Shown here piece by piece: positions 16,470 to 24,115 of a stretch of DNA of 33,317 nucleotides. The position numbers were made by a program, and so were the translations under genes. The stretch's first letter is position 1, and every line of letters starts with the position of its first letter. The notes beneath the pieces were generated by a model, which had not been told where the DNA came from, did not search any database, and saw only the letters and a list, made by a program, of their open reading frames with translations. Origin of the DNA: JACJWR01 sp044326505 (GTDB taxonomy: Bacteria > Actinomycetota > Actinomycetes > S36-B12 > UBA10799); the NCBI GenBank assembly GCA_044326505.1, contig JBIRBF010000005.1, positions 1 through 33,317 of the forward strand, in the 5' to 3' direction.

Positions 16470-17533
16470 CGCGGATCGGCCAGCACGACGGGCTGCACCG
16501 TCGCCGCAATCCTGTTCGCCCCCGGCTCAGGTGCCTCGACCAGCACGGCAGCATCATCGCTCGTGTTGCGCTTCACCACAGCCGTGGCGATCGGCCCCAG
16601 CTCGAAGTGCCGAGCCGCGGTTCCCACCCATCCCACCTGCCGGTCGCCCACGAAGACGCCCGCGCCATGCACGGGCAGCGACTCAGCCGAGCCGTCCAGG
16701 TGCAGCAGCACGAGCCGGCGCGGCGGACGACCCATGTTGTGCACCCGCGCAACAGTCTCCTGGCCCCGATAGCAACCCTTGGCCAGGTGCACTGCCGGAC
16801 CGATCCAGCCGACCTCGTGCGGGATTGTTCGATGGTCGGTCTCGCTGCCCTGGCGCGGCACTCCGGCGCTCACGCGCAGGGCCTCGAGTGCCCAGCTACC
16901 AGCGGGTTGGTCGCCCAACTCGGCGAGCAGGTCGGCTCGCGGCACGATCACTTGCGCGCCGGTGAGTCGGCCCGGTCGCTCGTCGACGTACTTCGAGGCA
17001 TCGCCGCCTCGGTCGGCACCTGCCGGTGTGGCCCCGGTGCCGGCGAACTCCGGCGGGACGTGCCACACCAGATCCCGGTCCGGCGCCCCATCGGAGCGCC
17101 ACACGACGGCGTACTCGTCGGTGACATCGGCGACTTCCACCCGCAGCAGGAAACGCATTCGATCCAGGTAGTCCACGAGCGCCGCGGCGGACTCCGGCCC
17201 CACGATGAGCCATGTGCGCTCGCCGTCATCAACCGCGTGCAGCTCGAATTCGACGTGGCCATTCGGGTCGAGCACGAGCGCTGTGGCGCTCTGGCCGGCA
17301 TCGAGGTCGAGCAGCCAGCCGCTGGTGAGCGAGTGCAGCCAGCTCAGCCGGTCGGCCCCCGACACCACGACCACCGCCAGGTTGGACTGATCCACGCCGG
17401 CGGTGCCATCGATCAGCCGGCGCTGTTCGGCATGCGGGTCGCCGAAGTGCCACGGCACCCCCTGGTCGAACGCCCCTTCGGGCGGCGGGACGGCGCCTGG
17501 AAGGTCTAGGGCGGATGACAGGTACTCGGTCAT
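16466..17533 (-). CDS. ygfZ: Folate-binding Fe-S cluster assembly protein YgfZ (GcvT-like)
   Basis: GcvT-fold, tetrahydrofolate-binding protein that supports assembly or repair of certain iron-sulfur enzymes. The signature KGCYRGQETVAR contains the conserved cysteine (C254). The preceding EVGWIGPAVHLAKG and the opening VVVVSGADRLSWLHSLTSG are typical. The ATG at 17533 follows aaaggag and overlaps the stop of the Fur-family gene as ATGA, giving 355 residues; a longer in-frame reading to 17680 is ruled out by this. The stop overlaps dtd by 4 bp. Location between a Fur-family regulator and dtd recurs in actinobacteria. Confidence 0.93.
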   Translation of the reverse strand: MTEYLSSALDLPGAVPPPEGAFDQGVPWHFGDPHAEQRRLIDGTAGVDQSNLAVVVVSGADRLSWLHSLTSGWLLDLDAGQSATALVLDPNGHVEFELHAVDDGERTWLIVGPESAAALVDYLDRMRFLLRVEVADVTDEYAVVWRSDGAPDRDLVWHVPPEFAGTGATPAGADRGGDASKYVDERPGRLTGAQVIVPRADLLAELGDQPAGSWALEALRVSAGVPRQGSETDHRTIPHEVGWIGPAVHLAKGCYRGQETVARVHNMGRPPRRLVLLHLDGSAESLPVHGAGVFVGDRQVGWVGTAARHFELGPIATAVVKRNTSDDAAVLVEAPEPGANRIAATVQPVVLADPR

Positions 17534-17985
17534 AGGTCTCCTTTGTGGTCGCCCGCGCAGCCCGAGCAGGTACCGCGGATGGCGGCATGGCTGAGGTCCG
17601 CGGAGAACCCGATTCGGCTGTGCACGTCGGCGACGAAGCTGGCGCCTACCAGTGGGGGCAGGCTCTGCAGTCGTCCGCACTGTTGGCAGCGGAAGTGCAG
17701 GTGCGGCGGCGTCGTCGCGGGATGGTACGTGGGGGCGCCGCTGCCCAGGTGGGCGTGGGTGATCAGGCCGACTTGATCGAGCACGTTGAGAACCCGATAC
17801 ACAGTCGACAGGTTGATTCTGGGGTCGCCGGCGTGGACCTCGGCCAGCAGCTCCTCCGGTGTGGCGTGGTGCAGGTGCCGCACGGCGGCGAGCACCAGGA
17901 GTCGGGGACGGGTGGCCTTGAAACCGGCGGAGCGCAGGGCTGCAGCATCCGAGAGGCGCTCGGCGTCATCGTGCTCGTCAGCCAT
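17530..17985 (-). CDS. Fur-family metalloregulator, nickel-type (Nur-like)
   Basis: Winged-helix metal sensor repressor. The DNA-binding part (about 14-85) includes INLSTVYRVLNVLDQVGLI. The C-terminal dimer domain has the structural zinc cysteines C100/C103 (CQQC) and C140/C143 (CSGC). THAHLGSGAPTYH (76-88) resembles Streptomyces Nur more than Fur or Zur. From remembered numbering, Nur's nickel ligands H70, H72 and H126 would match H77, H79 and H133 here at a constant offset. Of the second site (H33, H86, H88, H90), H40, H95 and H97 match, but P93 replaces one His. The nitrobindin-regulator-ygfZ order also fits the Nur region of Streptomyces. Nickel specificity is inference; iron or peroxide sensing is the alternative. 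It lies 24 bp after the nitrobindin gene and overlaps ygfZ. Confidence 0.85.
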   Translation of the reverse strand: MADEHDDAERLSDAAALRSAGFKATRPRLLVLAAVRHLHHATPEELLAEVHAGDPRINLSTVYRVLNVLDQVGLITHAHLGSGAPTYHPATTPPHLHFRCQQCGRLQSLPPLVGASFVADVHSRIGFSADLSHAAIRGTCSGCAGDHKGDL

Positions 17986-18009
17986 GCGCAGTGCTCGCGC
18001 TTGTCCGCG

Positions 18010-18573
18010 TCAGGCGCGCTTGAGGCGGGCCGACAAGTGGTTCTGCATCGGCTGGCCCACGGCCGCCATGTCGTAGGTCCACAACAGATCGCCCTCGACG
18101 AGCCCGTAGAGCCGGAGGCCGGCGGAGACTTCCTTCGCCGTGGGCGTGCGCATGATCCCGTCAGTGCTCAGCTGCAGCCGGGCGCCGGTGATTACCGAAT
18201 CGGTCAGGCCCGTCACCTCGACCCGGCCGAACCACACCTCGGTGATGCCGGTGGGGTGCTGCAACAGGAACTCCACCTCGTTGTCCGGCAGCGGGCGCAG
18301 GTAGCCCACCTCGGTGCCGCTCGGACGGATGCGCTCGCCTTCGTCGTCCACGATCCAGGAACGGCTGTGGTAGGTCAGGAAGGGCCGCCCGTCGGTGGTG
18401 ACGGTGACCTCCTGGAAAAAACGGAACTCCTCGATGGTGGGGTACTGGCCCAAACCCACACCAGCCCACTTGCCCAGCAGCCACGCGACGGGTGCGAGCT
18501 CCAGTGGCAGCACCGACTCGTTGGCTCCGGCGGCTGCCCCGGTGCCGGAGGCGTCGTGCGCAGAGGCCTCCAC
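18010..18573 (-). CDS. Nitrobindin-like heme protein (DUF1794, peroxynitrite isomerase family)
   Basis: Ten-stranded beta-barrel heme protein, related to M. tuberculosis Rv2717c and the THAP4 C-domain, which binds NO and isomerises peroxynitrite to nitrate. The family signature GxWxGxG is GKWAGVG (34-40), followed by YPTIEEFRFFQEV. The proximal heme ligand is expected to be H179 in QNHLSARLKRA at the end. The N-terminal 25 residues are Ala/Gly-rich and probably disordered. The GTG start lies 1 nt after the stop of the small membrane ORF upstream. At 187 residues it is slightly longer than the family minimum. Its place between DsrE, a membrane peptide and a metalloregulator suggests a nitrosative-stress role. 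Confidence 0.88.
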   Translation of the reverse strand: MEASAHDASGTGAAAGANESVLPLELAPVAWLLGKWAGVGLGQYPTIEEFRFFQEVTVTTDGRPFLTYHSRSWIVDDEGERIRPSGTEVGYLRPLPDNEVEFLLQHPTGITEVWFGRVEVTGLTDSVITGARLQLSTDGIMRTPTAKEVSAGLRLYGLVEGDLLWTYDMAAVGQPMQNHLSARLKRA

Positions 18574-18574
18574 G

Positions 18575-18679
18575 TCAGCTCTTGAACAGCCGGTAGACCA
18601 CGTACCCGGCGAACCACACGATGAGGACGCTGCAGAGAACGAGGAGCACCTCGAAGAAGAGTTCGGTCACGCTGCCCAT
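18575..18679 (-). CDS. 34-residue single-span membrane peptide
   Basis: Short ORF filling the gap between dsrE-like and nitrobindin genes. It starts MGSVTELFFEVLLVL, continues as an uninterrupted hydrophobic helix through IVWFAGYVV and ends in the basic YRLFKS, so it should be one transmembrane helix with the C-terminus inside. Its stop lies 1 nt before the nitrobindin GTG and its ATG 18 nt after the DsrE stop, spacing typical of a real gene. A GTG three codons later is an alternative start. Similar tiny proteins ending in a YRL-type basic tail occur next to nitrobindin genes in other actinobacteria as far as I recall. The function is unknown; a membrane tether is conceivable. Confidence 0.6.
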   Translation of the reverse strand: MGSVTELFFEVLLVLCSVLIVWFAGYVVYRLFKS

Positions 18680-18697
18680 CCTAGCCACGTCGGGCTG

Positions 18698-19060
18698 TCA
18701 GTACACGAGCACTCGGGCGTCCGGCCGCAGCACCTGTTCGACGAAGGTGGCCGTTCCGGCGATGCGCGACCCCGACAGCAGCGAGTCCGCCGTGATGCCG
18801 CGTCGTGCGGCGCACTGGGCGCACACGTTGACCGCTTCGGCGTGGAGCAGGGCGTTGAGGAGGGTGACCAGCGGCGGGGCGAACTCCAACTCGACCTGCT
18901 CCAGCACACCCGGCTGAGCCAGGCTGCTGGCCTCGCCAGCGAGCCAAAGCGAGACGTCACCCCCGAGGGCGAGCGCGGTGGTGGCAACAGAGAGTGCCTG
19001 CGAGACTCGCTCGGGCGATTCCGCTCCCCAGGTGAGTTTGACCACGAGGGAAGGGTTCAT
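18698..19060 (-). CDS. DsrE/TusD-like family protein
   Basis: 120-residue cytoplasmic protein with a DsrE-like alpha/beta fold: an opening strand SLVVKLTWGAESPERVSQAL, a second strand DVSLWLAGEAS, and the region HAEAVNVCAQCAARRGI. The cysteines C80 and C83 form a CxxC where the persulfide-carrying cysteine of this superfamily lies, so sulfur transfer or thiol redox chemistry is plausible. No partner DsrF/DsrH genes are nearby, so this is not the Dsr or Tus pathway. It sits 19 bp after the DUF4395 gene in the minus-strand run. The ATG lacks a good ribosome site. Confidence 0.8.
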   Translation of the reverse strand: MNPSLVVKLTWGAESPERVSQALSVATTALALGGDVSLWLAGEASSLAQPGVLEQVELEFAPPLVTLLNALLHAEAVNVCAQCAARRGITADSLLSGSRIAGTATFVEQVLRPDARVLVY

Positions 19061-19079
19061 GGTCGTCGCGGGTGCTGCG

Positions 19080-19634
19080 CTAGCGAATGGTCAGGTCGCG
19101 CTGGGCGGCCTGCTCGGTCAGATCGACCGGACGCTGCGCCCCGAGGTAGTCGTAGTCGAAGACCTCATTGGGGCCGGCCGTCGCGTCGATGCGCACGGTG
19201 CTGCTGGGCCGACCCGTGAGGCGGGCGAGGGCCGACCCCAGCGGGTTGCTGCCGACGATGACCTGGATGACTGTTCCCGCCAGGGCGACGGCGGTGGCCC
19301 CCAGGAAGACCGGCGCTGCGTTGAGCACGCCGCCCATCAGTGCCACGAACGTCACCCCGAGGCCCAAGGCCTGCCCGAACTGCTCGGCGGGTGCCGGAAC
19401 CAGCCGAGTCGGCGGCTTTGCTCGGCGACCGAGCGTGAAGCGGTACAGCGCCACGAACGGCTGGTTGTTGGGGCCCATGATCGCGCCGGTGGCAAAGACG
19501 AACATCTGCGCTGCCACGAGCGCGAGCCCATCGATCGGTCCGAGGGCGATCGCGCAACCGAGCAGAATGCTGGCGATCAGCGCGGCGAAGCGGACGGATC
19601 GTCGATCGAGCAGCTCCGGGACTCGGGTCGGCAT
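19080..19634 (-). CDS. DUF4395 membrane protein
   Basis: 184-residue protein of the DUF4395 family, commonly found next to thioredoxin genes and sulfurtransferases. The region DRRSVRFAALIASILLG is typical of the family start. At least four hydrophobic helices follow (including DGLALVAAQMFVFATGAI and the pair around GLGVTFVALMGGVLNAAPVF), with PNNQPFVALYRFTLG between them. The last 45 residues are soluble. The ATG at 19634 was preferred because homologues start near there; a GTG at 19685 would extend it by 17 unremarkable residues. It may act as a membrane partner of the thioredoxin encoded 75 bp upstream, an inference from gene pairing only. Confidence 0.75.
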   Translation of the reverse strand: MPTRVPELLDRRSVRFAALIASILLGCAIALGPIDGLALVAAQMFVFATGAIMGPNNQPFVALYRFTLGRRAKPPTRLVPAPAEQFGQALGLGVTFVALMGGVLNAAPVFLGATAVALAGTVIQVIVGSNPLGSALARLTGRPSSTVRIDATAGPNEVFDYDYLGAQRPVDLTEQAAQRDLTIR

Positions 19635-19709
19635 GCTGCGCAGCGTAGGGGCGGAGTAGGGCCGAGTGTGGGAGGCCGCGCCCACGCGGGCCGAATGCGG
19701 GACGCCGGA

Positions 19710-20147
19710 TCAGTTGGTAGTGGCGCCCACGGGTGCGAGAGCCGCGAGCACGTCGTCTTTTCGGGGCTGGCCGACCACCCTGTTGCGCACGTCGCCCTCG
19801 GCGTCGAGCAGGAACACAGTGGGGGTGCGGGTGACGCCGACGGCCCGGACCAAGTCCAAGTGCTCCTCAGCATCCACCTCGATGAACTCGACGCCGGGAA
19901 CAGTCGCGCCGATGTCGGTGAGGATGCGCCGCGTGGCACGGCACGGCGAGCAGAAGGCGCTGGAGAACTGGACCAATGTCGCCTGCTCCCCGAGCGGCCG
20001 GCCGAGGGTCTCCGCTGTGAGGAGCCGCTCGGGCGCCGCCGACGCCGACGCCGGCGCCGACGTCACGCGCCCGTCGGTGCGCTTCCGGTAGAAACCAAAA
20101 GCGGCCGCGGCCACGACTACGGCGAGCAGCACGTAGAGACCGGTCAT
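19710..20147 (-). CDS. Membrane-anchored thioredoxin-fold protein
   Basis: 145-residue thioredoxin-fold protein. Residues 1-20 are a hydrophobic helix (MTGLYVLLAVVVAAAAFGFY) followed by RKR, which by the positive-inside rule would leave the thioredoxin domain on the cytoplasmic side; a different topology is possible. The active site is FCSPC (C66, C69) and the cis-proline lies in TPTVFLLD. The ATG overlaps the glnR stop (ATGA), so the gene is translationally coupled to the regulator. M. tuberculosis has the same neighbourhood (thiX and Rv0817c near Rv0818/Rv0819). It is probably a reductase for partner proteins in this cluster. Confidence 0.85.
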   Translation of the reverse strand: MTGLYVLLAVVVAAAAFGFYRKRTDGRVTSAPASASAAPERLLTAETLGRPLGEQATLVQFSSAFCSPCRATRRILTDIGATVPGVEFIEVDAEEHLDLVRAVGVTRTPTVFLLDAEGDVRNRVVGQPRKDDVLAALAPVGATTN

Positions 20148-20836
20148 TCGGCCATCACCTCGTTCTCGAGTGGAGCTACGAAACGATAGCCCACATTGCG
20201 CACCGTGCCGATCAGCTGTTCGTGCTCCGGTCCGAGCTTGGCCCGGAGCCGGCGGACGTGGACGTCGACGGTGCGGGTGCCCCCGTAGTAGTCGTAGCCC
20301 CACACCTCCTGCAGCAGTTGGGCCCGGGTGAACACTCGTCCCGGGTGCTGCGCGAGGTATTTGATCAACTCGAATTCCTTGAAGGTCAGGTTCAGCGGAC
20401 GGTTGCGCAGCCGGGCGCTGTAGGCCGACTCGTCCACCACCAGTTCGCCGCTCCGGATGAGGTCTGCTTCGTCGCCTTGTTCGTCGGCGGGCCGGGTGAG
20501 TGCCAGTCGGAGGCGGGCCTCCACCTCGGCCGGGCCGGCGGAGTCGAGCAGGAAATCGTCAATGCCCCAGTCGTTGTTGACACCGGCCAAGCCGCCCTCG
20601 GTGGTGACGAGCAGGACCGGTATCGCGACTCCGGTCGACCTGATGACTCGGCAGAGTCCGCGCACGGCCATCAGGTCGGTGCGACCGTCGACGAGCAGGG
20701 CATCTGCGGGCGGGGCGTCGAGCAGCGCGCTCGGCTCCGCGTTCAGGATGCGAATCCGGTGGCTGAGCAGGCTCAGGGCGGGCAAGACGACCACGCTGGC
20801 GTCGCTGGAGTTGGTGAGCAGCAGGAGTTGACTCAT
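20144..20836 (-). CDS. glnR: Global nitrogen regulator GlnR (OmpR-type orphan response regulator)
   Basis: Transcription factor of nitrogen assimilation in actinobacteria. The atypical receiver (1-120) carries VDGRTDL with D50, VTTEGGLAGVNNDWGIDD and AGPAEVEARLRLA. The winged-helix effector (about 130-225) contains LTFKEFELIKYLAQHPGRVF, QLLQEVWGYDYYGGTRTVDV and GTVRNVGYRFV. These blocks match Streptomyces GlnR almost word for word. GlnR lacks a partner kinase and is thought to dimerise without normal phosphorylation. At 230 residues it is somewhat shorter than Streptomyces GlnR, which has a longer C-terminal tail. It heads the minus-strand run and diverges from mshD across 75 bp; ttatcct near 20870 is a possible -10. 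Confidence 0.95.
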   Translation of the reverse strand: MSQLLLLTNSSDASVVVLPALSLLSHRIRILNAEPSALLDAPPADALLVDGRTDLMAVRGLCRVIRSTGVAIPVLLVTTEGGLAGVNNDWGIDDFLLDSAGPAEVEARLRLALTRPADEQGDEADLIRSGELVVDESAYSARLRNRPLNLTFKEFELIKYLAQHPGRVFTRAQLLQEVWGYDYYGGTRTVDVHVRRLRAKLGPEHEQLIGTVRNVGYRFVAPLENEVMAE

Positions 20837-20911
20837 GACGAGGACCCCTTCCGCGTTACGACCGCACTAGGATAACCCGCTCTGCAAGCGGCCGGCCTCT
20901 AGGCTGATGGG

Positions 20912-21913
20912 GTGGGCATGGGCAGGGTTCCGGCGACTGCGGAAACGGACGTCGAGCGCATCGACGGCGTCCCGTCCGCAGCGCTGCAGCGCGCGATCCG
21001 AGCGGTCTCGGCGGCGGCCACGGAGCAGGACGGAGCCGTCCCCCTTTCCGACGCCGCAGTTCTATCACCAGGTGCAAACTCGGTGCACCTGTGTGTCTGG
21101 TCCGCCGGCGAGGGACATCGGCCGAAGGATCGGCAGCTCGACGGGTACGCGTTCGTGGACCCCGAGACAGGTATCGCCGAGATCGTCGTCCGGCCCGCCG
21201 CGCGGGGCCGCGGGATGGGCGGGGCCTTGATGGCCGCAGCTCTGGCAGCGGGCGGTCGCGGCTTCTGGGCACACGGCGACTTGCCTGCGGCCAAGGCGCT
21301 TGCCGAAGGGCACGGCGCCAGAGCCGAGCGCACGCTGTTCCTGCTCGAGCGAGTCGAGGATCCCAGCGGTTCGCCGGCCTCGGCGGCCGGTCCCACGCCT
21401 TCCGAGCTGGGACTGCCCGAGGGCTTCGTGCTGCGGCCCTACGCCGGTCCGGCCGACGACGCGGGACTGTTACGCGTGAACGCGGCGGCCTTCACCGACC
21501 TGCCCGATCAGGGCCAGTGGTCCCGCTCCGATCTGCGGGCCCGCGTCGAGGCGGACTGGTTCGACGCCGGTGGTCTGCTCGTCCTCGAGCGCAGCAACGC
21601 CGATGTTGGAGGTGCAGGCGGGACCGATCGCGGCGCCATCGTCGGATTCCACTGGACCAAAGTCCACCCGGACAACACCGGCGAGGTGTACGTGCTGGCG
21701 CTCGATCCGGCTGTGCAGGGCCATGGGCTCGCCGAGCCGCTCACCCGAGCCGGCCTGGCGCAGCTCGCCCGCCGTGGGTGCACCGACGTGATCCTGTTCG
21801 TCGATGCAGGTAATGCGCGCGCTCTTCGGTTGTATGAGGGGCTCGGCTTCGCCCGGCAGCGTCGCGATGTCCTCTATGCCGCCTCGGCCCGCTCCAGCCG
21901 CGTGCTGGATTGA
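20912..21913 (+). CDS. mshD: Mycothiol synthase MshD
   Basis: Acetyl-CoA-dependent enzyme that acetylates Cys-GlcN-Ins in the last step of mycothiol synthesis. It has two GNAT domains. The N-terminal one includes IVVRPAARGRGMGGALMAAA. The C-terminal, active one has GFHWTKVHPDNTGEVYVLAL, DPAVQGHGLAEPLTRAGLAQ and the closing ALRLYEGLGFARQRRDVLYA, all characteristic of MshD. At 333 residues it is slightly longer than the mycobacterial enzyme. The GTG start has no ribosome site, but TAGGCT (20899-20904) sits 7 nt upstream, suggesting a leaderless transcript; an ATG at 20918 is the alternative. The gene diverges from glnR as in M. tuberculosis (Rv0818/Rv0819). Confidence 0.94.
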   Translation: MGMGRVPATAETDVERIDGVPSAALQRAIRAVSAAATEQDGAVPLSDAAVLSPGANSVHLCVWSAGEGHRPKDRQLDGYAFVDPETGIAEIVVRPAARGRGMGGALMAAALAAGGRGFWAHGDLPAAKALAEGHGARAERTLFLLERVEDPSGSPASAAGPTPSELGLPEGFVLRPYAGPADDAGLLRVNAAAFTDLPDQGQWSRSDLRARVEADWFDAGGLLVLERSNADVGGAGGTDRGAIVGFHWTKVHPDNTGEVYVLALDPAVQGHGLAEPLTRAGLAQLARRGCTDVILFVDAGNARALRLYEGLGFARQRRDVLYAASARSSRVLD

Positions 21914-21926
21914 CCCGATCGTTCTC

Positions 21927-21970
21927 TCGCACGCGCCTTTGCGTGAACGGGGCATGCAGGGCGCGTGCGA
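21927..21970 (+). repeat. 11-bp inverted repeat between mshD and ppk
   Basis: tcgcacgcgcc (21927-21937) and its exact reverse complement (21960-21970) are separated by 22 nt that can form a smaller internal cacgc/gcgtg pairing. It begins 14 nt after the mshD stop and ends 36 nt before ppk. A terminator for mshD is the simplest reading, with no T-run; a ppk leader structure is the alternative. Confidence 0.45.
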
Positions 21971-22006
21971 CGCGCGCGAGCGGGGCTATCTGGCAGGGTA
22001 GGGGTT

Positions 22007-24115
22007 ATGTCTGACACGGTGGCGGAGAATGACTTCGAATTCATGGACGAACTGCCGTCAGGGAGATTCATCGATCGCGAACTCTCGTGGCTGGCCTTCA
22101 ACCAGCGGGTGCTCGAGCTAGCCGAGGACCGCCGCCTGCCGCTGCTCGAGAGGGCCAAGTTCCTGGCCATTTTCGCCAGCAACCTCGACGAGTTCTACAT
22201 GGTGAGGGTCGCTGGGCTCAAACGCCGCATCGCCACCGGTATCGCGGTCCGCGCCGCCAGCGGCCTGCTCCCGCGCGAGGTCCACGATGCTGTGCTGGAG
22301 CACACCCACTCGCTGATGATGCGCCAGGCGCGCTGCTTCCGCGACGACGTCCAGCCCGCACTGGCCGATCAGGGCATCGAGATCATCCGCTGGCGCGACC
22401 TGTCCGAGTCCGAGCGCAAAGAGGCCTCGGAGATGTTCCACGACAAGGTCTTCCCCGTACTGACGCCGCTGGCGCTGGACCCGGCGCACCCGTTCCCCTA
22501 TATCTCTGGGCTCTCGCTCAACCTCGCGGTGATCGTCCGCAACCCGCACACCGGCACCGAGTTGTTCGCCCGGGTGAAGGTTCCCCCGCTGCTCGATCGA
22601 TTCATCCACCTCGGCGGCTCGCGCTTCCTGCCGCTGGAGGAGGCCATCGCGGCCAACCTCGACCAGTTGTTCCCTGGTATGGAGGTCCTCGAGCACCACA
22701 CCTTCCGGGTGACGCGCAACGAGGACGTGGAGGTCGAGGAGGACGACGCAGAGAACCTGCTCAAGGCCCTCGAGCGCGAGCTCATGCGGCGCCGCTTCGG
22801 CCCGCCGGTACGCCTGGAGGTGCAGGAGTCGATCTCGCCGCATGTACTCGACCTGCTCGTGCGGGAACTCGGCGTGAGCCAGCAGGAGGTCTTCCAACTG
22901 CCGTGGCCGGTAGACCTGCGCGGGCTCTGGGCGCTGGTCGGTCTGGACCGGGAGGACCTCAAGGACGCGCCGTTCGTGCCCAAGACGAGCAAGGAACTGG
23001 CCGAGGTCGAGTCCGCCAGCGCCCCCGACGTGCTCGAGGCCATGCGCGCCAAGGAGGTGCTGCTGCACCACCCATACGACTCGTTCTCGACCTCCGTGCA
23101 GCGCTTCCTGGAGCAAGCCGCGGCCGATCCCAAAGTGCTCGCCATCAAGCAGACGCTCTACCGTACGTCGGGCGACTCGCCCATTGTCGACGCCCTGATC
23201 GACGCCGCCCAGGCCGGGAAGCAGGTGCTCGCGCTCGTCGAGATCAAGGCCCGCTTCGATGAAGAGGCGAACATCACCTGGGCCCGCAAACTGGAACGTG
23301 CCGGCGTCCACGTCGTGTACGGCTTGGTTGGGCTCAAGACCCACTGCAAGCTGTCGATGGTGGTGCGAGACGACGGCGATCGGTTGGTGCGCTACTGCCA
23401 CATCGGCACGGGCAATTACCACCCCAAGACCGCGCGGCTCTACGAGGACCTCGGCATCCTCACAACCGACACCGCCGTCGGCGAAGACATCGCCAACCTG
23501 TTCAACCAGTTGTCCGGCTACTCCATGAACACCTCGTACCAGCGGCTGCTGGTCGCCCCGCACAGCATCCGCAGCGGACTGCTCGAGCGCATCGAGCGCG
23601 AGGTCGCACATCACCGGGCGGGGCTGCCTGCGCGCATTCGGTTCAAGTGCAATTCGATCGTTGACGAGCGGGTGATCGATGCCCTCTACCGAGCCTCCGG
23701 CGAGGGAGTTCCGGTGGATATTTGGGTGCGCGGTATCTGCGCGCTGCGGCCGGGCGTGCCAGGCATGAGCGAGACCATTCGCGTGCGCAGCATCCTCGGG
23801 CAGTTCCTCGAGCACTCGCGCGCCTATGAGTTCGCCAACGCCGGAGAGCCCCAAGTCTGGATCGGATCGGCGGACATGATGCACCGCAACCTCGACCGTC
23901 GGGTGGAAGCCCTCATCGCCTTGGCCGAGCCGGCCCACGTCGAGGCCGTCAACCACATGTTCGACCTGGCCTTCCGACCCGACGTGAGCGCCTGGGACCT
24001 GGATGCCGATGGCATGTGGCACCGGAGCTCGGCCGACGACGACGGCGAGCCCCTGCTCGACCTGCAGCACTACATGATCAGAAACGTCAGCTCCCGCGGA
24101 GGTGCCCTCGCATGA
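22007..24115 (+). CDS. ppk: Polyphosphate kinase 1
   Basis: Makes inorganic polyphosphate from ATP reversibly. The N-domain opens RFIDRELSWLAFNQRVLELA and ERAKFLAIFASNLDEFYMVR. The core has PYDSFSTSVQRFLEQAA and KQTLYRTSGDSPIVDALI. The phosphohistidine region is RYCHIGTGNYHPKTARLYED, where H465 is the likely autophosphorylated residue, and the second PLD-like half has GICALRPGVPGMSETIRVRS and a final RNLDRRVEALIAL. The ATG at 22007 gives 702 residues, normal for the family; the in-frame extension upstream to 21965 runs through the inverted repeat and is not credible. The stop overlaps the CYTH-CHAD gene as ATGA. Confidence 0.96.
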   Translation: MSDTVAENDFEFMDELPSGRFIDRELSWLAFNQRVLELAEDRRLPLLERAKFLAIFASNLDEFYMVRVAGLKRRIATGIAVRAASGLLPREVHDAVLEHTHSLMMRQARCFRDDVQPALADQGIEIIRWRDLSESERKEASEMFHDKVFPVLTPLALDPAHPFPYISGLSLNLAVIVRNPHTGTELFARVKVPPLLDRFIHLGGSRFLPLEEAIAANLDQLFPGMEVLEHHTFRVTRNEDVEVEEDDAENLLKALERELMRRRFGPPVRLEVQESISPHVLDLLVRELGVSQQEVFQLPWPVDLRGLWALVGLDREDLKDAPFVPKTSKELAEVESASAPDVLEAMRAKEVLLHHPYDSFSTSVQRFLEQAAADPKVLAIKQTLYRTSGDSPIVDALIDAAQAGKQVLALVEIKARFDEEANITWARKLERAGVHVVYGLVGLKTHCKLSMVVRDDGDRLVRYCHIGTGNYHPKTARLYEDLGILTTDTAVGEDIANLFNQLSGYSMNTSYQRLLVAPHSIRSGLLERIEREVAHHRAGLPARIRFKCNSIVDERVIDALYRASGEGVPVDIWVRGICALRPGVPGMSETIRVRSILGQFLEHSRAYEFANAGEPQVWIGSADMMHRNLDRRVEALIALAEPAHVEAVNHMFDLAFRPDVSAWDLDADGMWHRSSADDDGEPLLDLQHYMIRNVSSRGGALA

